Shown one piece after another: positions 58,866 to 64,000 of a stretch of 64,000 nucleotides of DNA. Position 1 is the first letter of the stretch. Each line of letters opens with the position of its first letter. This DNA is from Omphalotus guepiniiformis (Eukaryota; Basidiomycota; Agaricomycetes; Agaricales; Omphalotaceae). The position numbers were made by a program, and so were the translations under genes. Location: NCBI GenBank assembly GCA_028554645.1, contig JAQOOI010000064.1, forward strand, positions 1,984,001-2,048,000, in the 5' to 3' direction. The notes beneath the pieces are model-generated. The model was given only the letters and a program-made list of their open reading frames with translations, searched no databases and was not told the DNA's origin.

Positions 58866-61800
58866 ATGAGGATCCTTGGAATTGGCGCATCGCTATCTAG
58901 TACTTTGATTGTGGTGGTCCCATCCCTACTCATCAACGGTTGTTTGTGCCAGCTCAACTTTGGTCGTCGATACGATGTTTTCGAAGCTCGGGAACGGTCT
59001 ATTCACGGAAAAGATGTGGTTCGAAGTGCTCGAGATGCGCAGAATCAAGAAAGGGATATGTTTGTGAAAACCTTGGTGAACCAAATGACACGGGAGGAGC
59101 TCGGTACGTGTTTCTAATATGTCTTCGTTCATACTGTTGATCGGTGATACAGTCATGCAATTGCACCTTATGTTCGCGGATAACATCGTTGGCCCGGCAT
59201 CTCAAAATGAACTCTACAGTATGTTAATTCAATTCGTTCAACCAATTCTAAGCTTAACCAATCTGAAGATTTTGCTACCCGTTATGCACCGACTGCTGGT
59301 GTTGGCGTTATGCATGACTGGTACCCAACTTCCGTGTCATACTATAACGATGTTCAAGCACTCAATCTTGAGAAAGCTCGTCTACCAATACCATTCATGC
59401 AACTTGGTGAATGCTTGCACGGTGTCGGCTCTTTCAAACAGAGCATGTTCCCTCAGTCCATTGGTTTGGCCGCTTCATGGGATACGGCGCTCGTTCACCA
59501 AGTTGGTAGAGCTATCGGGAGCGAGGCCAGGGCTATTGGTATACATGCTTGTTTGGCACCAGTATTGGATCTTGGGAAGGATGTTCGATGGGGAAGGGTG
59601 CAGGGTGCGTCAATATCATTTCTGCTTCTCGCCCAACTCACGATGTCTTGACAGAGGCCTGGGGAGAAGATTTTCTTCTGACTTCACATATGGGTGTTGC
59701 ATATGCCTCTGGTCTATCTAAAAACAGCACCTGGTCAGATCCGGATGCCGTAGTCCCTGTCATGAAGGTACATCATCTCATCTAAATCATACTCTCTCTA
59801 TCCACACTCACCCTGCCTGCAGCACTTCGCCGGCCATGGCAGCCCCAGCGGAGGTATCAATGCTGCTCCCTACAACGGTGCAGGCCCGAGACAATATTTG
59901 ATGGAATTCTTTCGACCTTTCAAAGCCGTCCTTGATCTCGGGGGAGCCAGAGGCGTCATGATGTCAGCTTAGTGAATCACTCCCAAGAGCTTTTCTGACA
60001 ATGTACTACACTGCAGGGCATACCATGAATTTGATAGCGTACCTTCTGCTGTAAATCCTATGTTTTACGACGCTTTGGATGACTGGGGTTTTGACGGGTT
60101 CGTCATTGCCGATGACACTGGTGAGTTGCTCCGTTGTATTGAATCATACTAGACGCATATTTTCGCAGCTATCGCCATGCTGTATCTTCGTCATACGGTC
60201 ACAACTTCACCAGCAGACTCGATTGCACAATGGTTCAATGCAGGTGGAATGATACAGTACTATGACTATGATATTGGGACATTCATGAATGTTAGTCCGT
60301 CCCTTCATATGAAGAGAGTCCATAATGTTTTCGTTATAGGCTACCCTCGACCTTTTATCCAACAACACTGTTGCCCTGTCTACTCTTCAATCTCATGTCG
60401 AACGTGTACTAAATGTCAAATACGACCTCGGGCTATTTTCAAACAGCACCACCACAACCTCGTCAATGCCCAATTCCAGCTCTATTTTTGTACCTTCGCA
60501 TATCGTGTACCAAAATCTTACGACGCAACACGCCCCTCTCACTCTTGCCGCCGCGCAACGGTCAATTGTCTTACTCGAAAACAAGAATTCCACACTTCCC
60601 ATCAAACCAAAGTCACAGAATATTTCTCGAATTGCGTTGATTGGTCCTTTCAGCGACATGATGAATTACGGGGATTACTCTGGGCCATGGGGTGGAACTC
60701 CTGTACGAAATGGCACCACCACGATACGCCAGGCTATGCTAAGCTATATCAAAACAAACTTTAATGATGAAGTCGAGTTGAAATCAAGTATGGGTTCTAA
60801 TACGTGGTACTACAATGCACAATACCCTATTCCAGGTTATCTTCTTACTCCCGCCGCTGCTGATTCGAGCATAAATCTGGAGGGACCGGGGCTGCTGGCC
60901 ACGTACTACGCTGATACGGACTTCACCGATAAACGCTTCACTCAGGTGGAAATTCCGAATAAAGATTGGGGGCTATATCCTCCCACTGGCTTGCCCTCAA
61001 ACAACTTCAGTGTCATCTGGGAAGGCGAGCTCACGGTTCCGGTGGACAGTGACGTGATAGGGTCTATCGGTGTCGCGGTTTCACCGAATACTACTTCATC
61101 CTTGTACATTGATGGCATTCTCGTTACAAAATCTCCTCTTACCACCACTGGCAACATTCTAGGAAATATACAGCAATTGATGTATGATACGACCAATGGT
61201 TCACAGGTCCCGCCTGGAGGCGCGCAGTGGATATTCAGGAAGGGAGCAAAGCATCATCTCAGGATAGAATTCCAGACTTGGAATTTATACCAGAAGTTGG
61301 AGAACGTGAACTCGGTGAATGCACAAGTGGAGCTATGGTGGAATCTTGTAGATAAGGATGATCCTATTGGAAAGGTTGGCTCATTCAAGTTGGGTTGGAA
61401 TACTCACATTCTCACTTATTTTCAGGCCGTTGAACTTGCGAAAACTTCTGACCTTATCGTATTGGCTGTTGGCGCCAACTGGAATAGTGATGGAGAAAGT
61501 GGTGATCGCGCCACATTAGGCCTGTCTGCAAACCAGAGTATGCAAGCGTGTATATCTTCCGAAGGTGTCGCTGACTCACTCGTTTTGCTCAGCTGAGCTC
61601 GCCGATGCACTATTTGATCTCGGGATACCGATTGTTATTGTCCTTCAAGGCGGTAGACCATTTGCTATCCCTCAACACTATGCAAATTGTGCCGCGGCAC
61701 TGGATGCGGTAAATTCTTCGCGCTTCTTTATTCCATTCATCAGAAACGAGGTTGATGTTACAGTTCTTTCCGGGACAATCTGGCGGTCAAGCCATCTCCG

Positions 61801-62522
61801 ATGTTCTCTTTGGCGAATTCAATCCTGGAGGTCGAATACCTTTGAGTGTCCCATACAGTTCTGCAACGCTTCCCGCTTTTTACAAGTAAGTGGTTTTGAT
61901 CAACATTATTGTCCGAAGTGAGGATCAATGCTGACTGACTGCTCAATAGCTATCATTATACTGCTCATGCCCGAAACTACACTGACGTCTACGCGTTTCC
62001 AACTGTGCGTTCTCCCGTAACACGCTCAGTTTGATCTAATATGTTACTGCAGTATTCATTTGGATATGGTTTGTCCTACACAAGGTTCTCTACCTCTGGC
62101 TTCAACGCGACTTCTACTGGCGGTGTGAATACATTTACGGCAGGAGAGACGATCGCGTTCCGTGTTACAGTTCAAAATGAGGGAGATGTTGCCGGAAGCT
62201 ACGTAGCACAGGTGAATCTCGCATATACTGATTTCCAGTGAAGCGCTGACCTACTAAATCCCTGTAGGTCTATTTGCTTCTCCGGAGATCAACTATTGTA
62301 CGGGCCGAAAAGCAACTTGTAGCTTTTACTCGCACATATTTAGGTCCTGGAGAGAGTCAAAATGTTGTGATGGAGCTGGATGTGGACCGTTACTTGCCAA
62401 TCGTGAATCGCAAGTACGAGTGGGAGCTTGAAACTGGTGATTATACCTTTGCACTTCTTGAACATGGGGGGCCTACAGCGAGTACAGCGATTAATGTCAC
62501 GTTGACTTGCTTGTCGAAGTAG
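58866..62522 (+). CDS. secreted GH3 beta-glucosidase-like enzyme with PA14 domain
   Basis: Glycoside hydrolase family 3 enzyme, expected to release glucose or similar sugars from beta-glycosides outside the cell. The start MRILGIGASLSSTLIVVVPS is a signal peptide. Catalytic-barrel landmarks are GVGVMHDWYPTSVSYYND, PFMQLGECLHGVGSFKQ, SIGLAASWDTALVHQVGRAI and APVLDLGKDVRWGR. VMKHFAGHGSPSGG and GFDGFVIADDTAIAML follow, the last holding the nucleophile Asp with ADD in place of the common SDW. After RIALIGPFSDMMNYGDYSGP comes a PA14 insert (GPGLLATYYADTDFTD, then VIWEGELTVPVDS). Next are the second GH3 sub-domain (QGGRPFAIPQHYA, then SYGFGYGLSYTRF region) and a fibronectin-like end. A frame-restoring intron gives NELYNFATRYAPTAG. 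N-glycosylation sequons are frequent. Confidence 0.9.
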
Positions 62523-63080
62523 ATTCCTTAGTTTTTTCATAAATTACATACCCAGTTTGCAAAGTAACCTTCCGTGAGAAATAGCAACTTGCCCGACGGA
62601 CCGGCCCTCTGTGTCCCTCTGACCCAGCTCTGACTGTGTCGCATCACGGGTGATCTTCGCTCTTCTTGAACCTCACCTTCCTCACCTTCGCGCTTAAAAA
62701 TATGTAAAGGTTTCAACGAATACTGCGTTTGCAGCAGGAGTAACAGCAAGATGCAATTTGTCTAAACAAATCATTCATTCACGAATCCGGTTCCTGTAGG
62801 GTCGCAACAGAACTGACAGTAAGGCTAGTCGAATGAATGCTTTGCTGCTTCGGATAATATTCGGATTGGCCACCTGCCCAGGAAGAAGTCAAGGTGCTGG
62901 TTAATTTGCCGCAATATTTTGGTATCTAAATGAGTCAGGTGTTGCTCCTTGAAAACACATATGCATATGGTCAACCCAATTCTCCCCTTTGGACATCGTG
63001 CAAACTATCAAACGGCCAAAACTTATAAAAGGGACAAGTTGACTGCAGACATATTGTCCTAACTCACAGTCGTGGTTGAG
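62523..63080. other. intergenic spacer between tandem GH3 genes
   Basis: 3' flank of the first GH3 gene and promoter of the second. The TATA box is listed separately. No other gene is visible. Confidence 0.5.
63024..63031 (+). promoter_or_regulatory. TATA box of the second GH3 gene
   Basis: TATAAAAG lies about 50-57 bases upstream of the ATG at 63081, a good fungal TATA position. It suggests a regulated, inducible promoter. Confidence 0.55.
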
Positions 63081-64000
63081 ATGCGCTGGTTTTATCCTCT
63101 TCTGCTTGCATCGACGGCACTATGCTCTTCATCTTTCCTGGAATCCCGAAAGTTCGCTCTTGAATCCCGAGGTGCAAATCTAGATGGCTCACTCCCTACT
63201 TATAAGAACCCCAACGCGTCCATTGAGGATCGAGTTGAGGATTTATTACCGCGAATGACGCTGGAGGAAAAAGTTGCTCAGCTGTAAGTTCATGTTATCT
63301 TCTGCATGTTATCTTCCGAAATTTCACTTAAAAAACTGCTTGTAGCATTCAGGGAGACATGAACGGGTGGATGGACTTGGATGACCCATTAGATGACACC
63401 CTTACTTTCAACCAAAGCGGTCTGGTGGGTTGACATTGCTACTCTCTCGCGCAATGATTCTCCTTTTCAAACTCCTGCTTTCTGGTAGAAATGATGAGCA
63501 CGAAAAGTGGCACCATATGGGGTGGCTATCTTGTTCCGTACGACAAGTTTGTGTTTGGAGTTGAAGTTGGACAGAGATACCTCATGGAGAATACAACTCT
63601 TGGCATACCCGCTATGTTCCAGAGTGAAGGTACTTGATTGTCTTGAATCTTCTGTCAGAGTGTATTCACATCATATAGGTCTACATGGTTTCACAAACAA
63701 TGGAACAATATTTCCATCCCCAATTGGCCTGGCGGCATCTTTCAATCCGACTCTTCTCTCGTCCGTGGCTTCAATCATCGGCGATGAAGCCGAAGGTCTT
63801 GGTTTTTCCCAAATATTTGCGCCAGTACTCGATATCTCACGCGAACTCCGGTGGGGTCGTGTCGAAGAAAACTTTGGTGAAGATCCGTTCTTGACAGGAG
63901 AGATGGGATTGGCATATGTGAGAGGACTGCAAGATGGCACGCGAAGAAACGTCACTGCTGGTGGAAGTGGAGGTATCAGGAAGCGTATGGCGGCGACATG
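63081..64000 (+). CDS. secreted GH3 beta-glucosidase-like enzyme (3' cut by window end)
   Basis: Second GH3 enzyme in tandem, 558 bases after the first and on the same strand. The signal peptide is MRWFYPLLLASTALCSSSFL. Early family motifs are SIEDRVEDLLPRMTLEEKVAQL, then YLMENTTLGIPAMFQSEG, LHGFTNNGTIFPSPIGLAAS and GFSQIFAPVLDISRELRWGR. VEENFGEDPFLTGEMGLAYV is the conserved EdPyL-type loop. These differ clearly from the first GH3 gene (no PA14 seen yet), so the pair is not a recent duplicate. The nucleophile region lies beyond the window. The start at 63081 is the first ATG and gives a clean signal peptide. Confidence 0.9.

Noticed and set aside
54690..64000. A secondary-metabolite biosynthetic cluster around the transporter
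   Set aside because: No backbone synthase, terpene cyclase or P450 is present; the enzymes are glycoside hydrolases.

Overview
The window reads as nuclear DNA of a mushroom-forming basidiomycete (Agaricomycete). Genes are densely packed on both strands and cut by many introns of about 50-60 nt (GTRNGY donor, CTRAY-like branch site, AG acceptor). The proteins are fungal: TPO-like and lactose-permease-like transporters, PA14-type GH3 glucosidase, DODA dioxygenase, an Argonaute and a short Cys-rich metallothionein. No prokaryotic operon, CRISPR array, rRNA, tRNA or complete transposon is visible. All gene models were spliced by eye from reading-frame continuity and family motifs, so individual exon ends can be off by a few bases.

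Layout. 1-9950: tail of the FACT subunit SPT16 (+), an alpha-arrestin-like protein (-), a small unknown protein (-), 3-hydroxyisobutyrate dehydrogenase (+), an NAD-dependent epimerase-like protein (+) and a cytochrome b561 (+). 10084-20466: a large GBF1/GEA-type ARF exchange factor (-), a DHA1 drug/polyamine transporter (-) and the TFIIH/CAK subunit TFB3 (-). 20715-26650: a DODA-type dioxygenase (+) and an Argonaute (+). 27020-37278: a ZUP1/UFSP-type C78 peptidase (-) divergent from proteasome alpha4/PRE6 (+), then PKA catalytic subunit, an Old Yellow Enzyme and glucose-6-phosphate isomerase (all -). 37279-39830 is gene-poor, with only weak or decayed ORFs. 39831-54555: a Ser-rich coiled-coil protein (+), eIF2B gamma/GCD1 (-), a small coiled-coil protein (+), SYF1 (-), BET4 (+), a metallothionein (-) and a WD40 protein (+). 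54690-64000: a sugar transporter (-) divergent from two tandem secreted GH3 glucosidases (+), the second cut by the window end.

Most of the window is conserved housekeeping: chromatin, transcription, splicing, translation initiation, prenylation, proteasome, vesicle traffic, glycolysis and valine catabolism. The accessory parts are the RNAi Argonaute, the metallothionein and the sugar transporter/GH3 block, which looks like a local sugar-release and uptake unit. I see no gene set that would make up a new multi-gene system. The most notable items are a hidden 34-residue metallothionein with a 9-nt first coding exon, a probable 3-nt micro-exon in the Argonaute, two probable GC-AG introns, a probable 29-nt intron in the C78 peptidase, and a DODA gene whose splice acceptor looks damaged.
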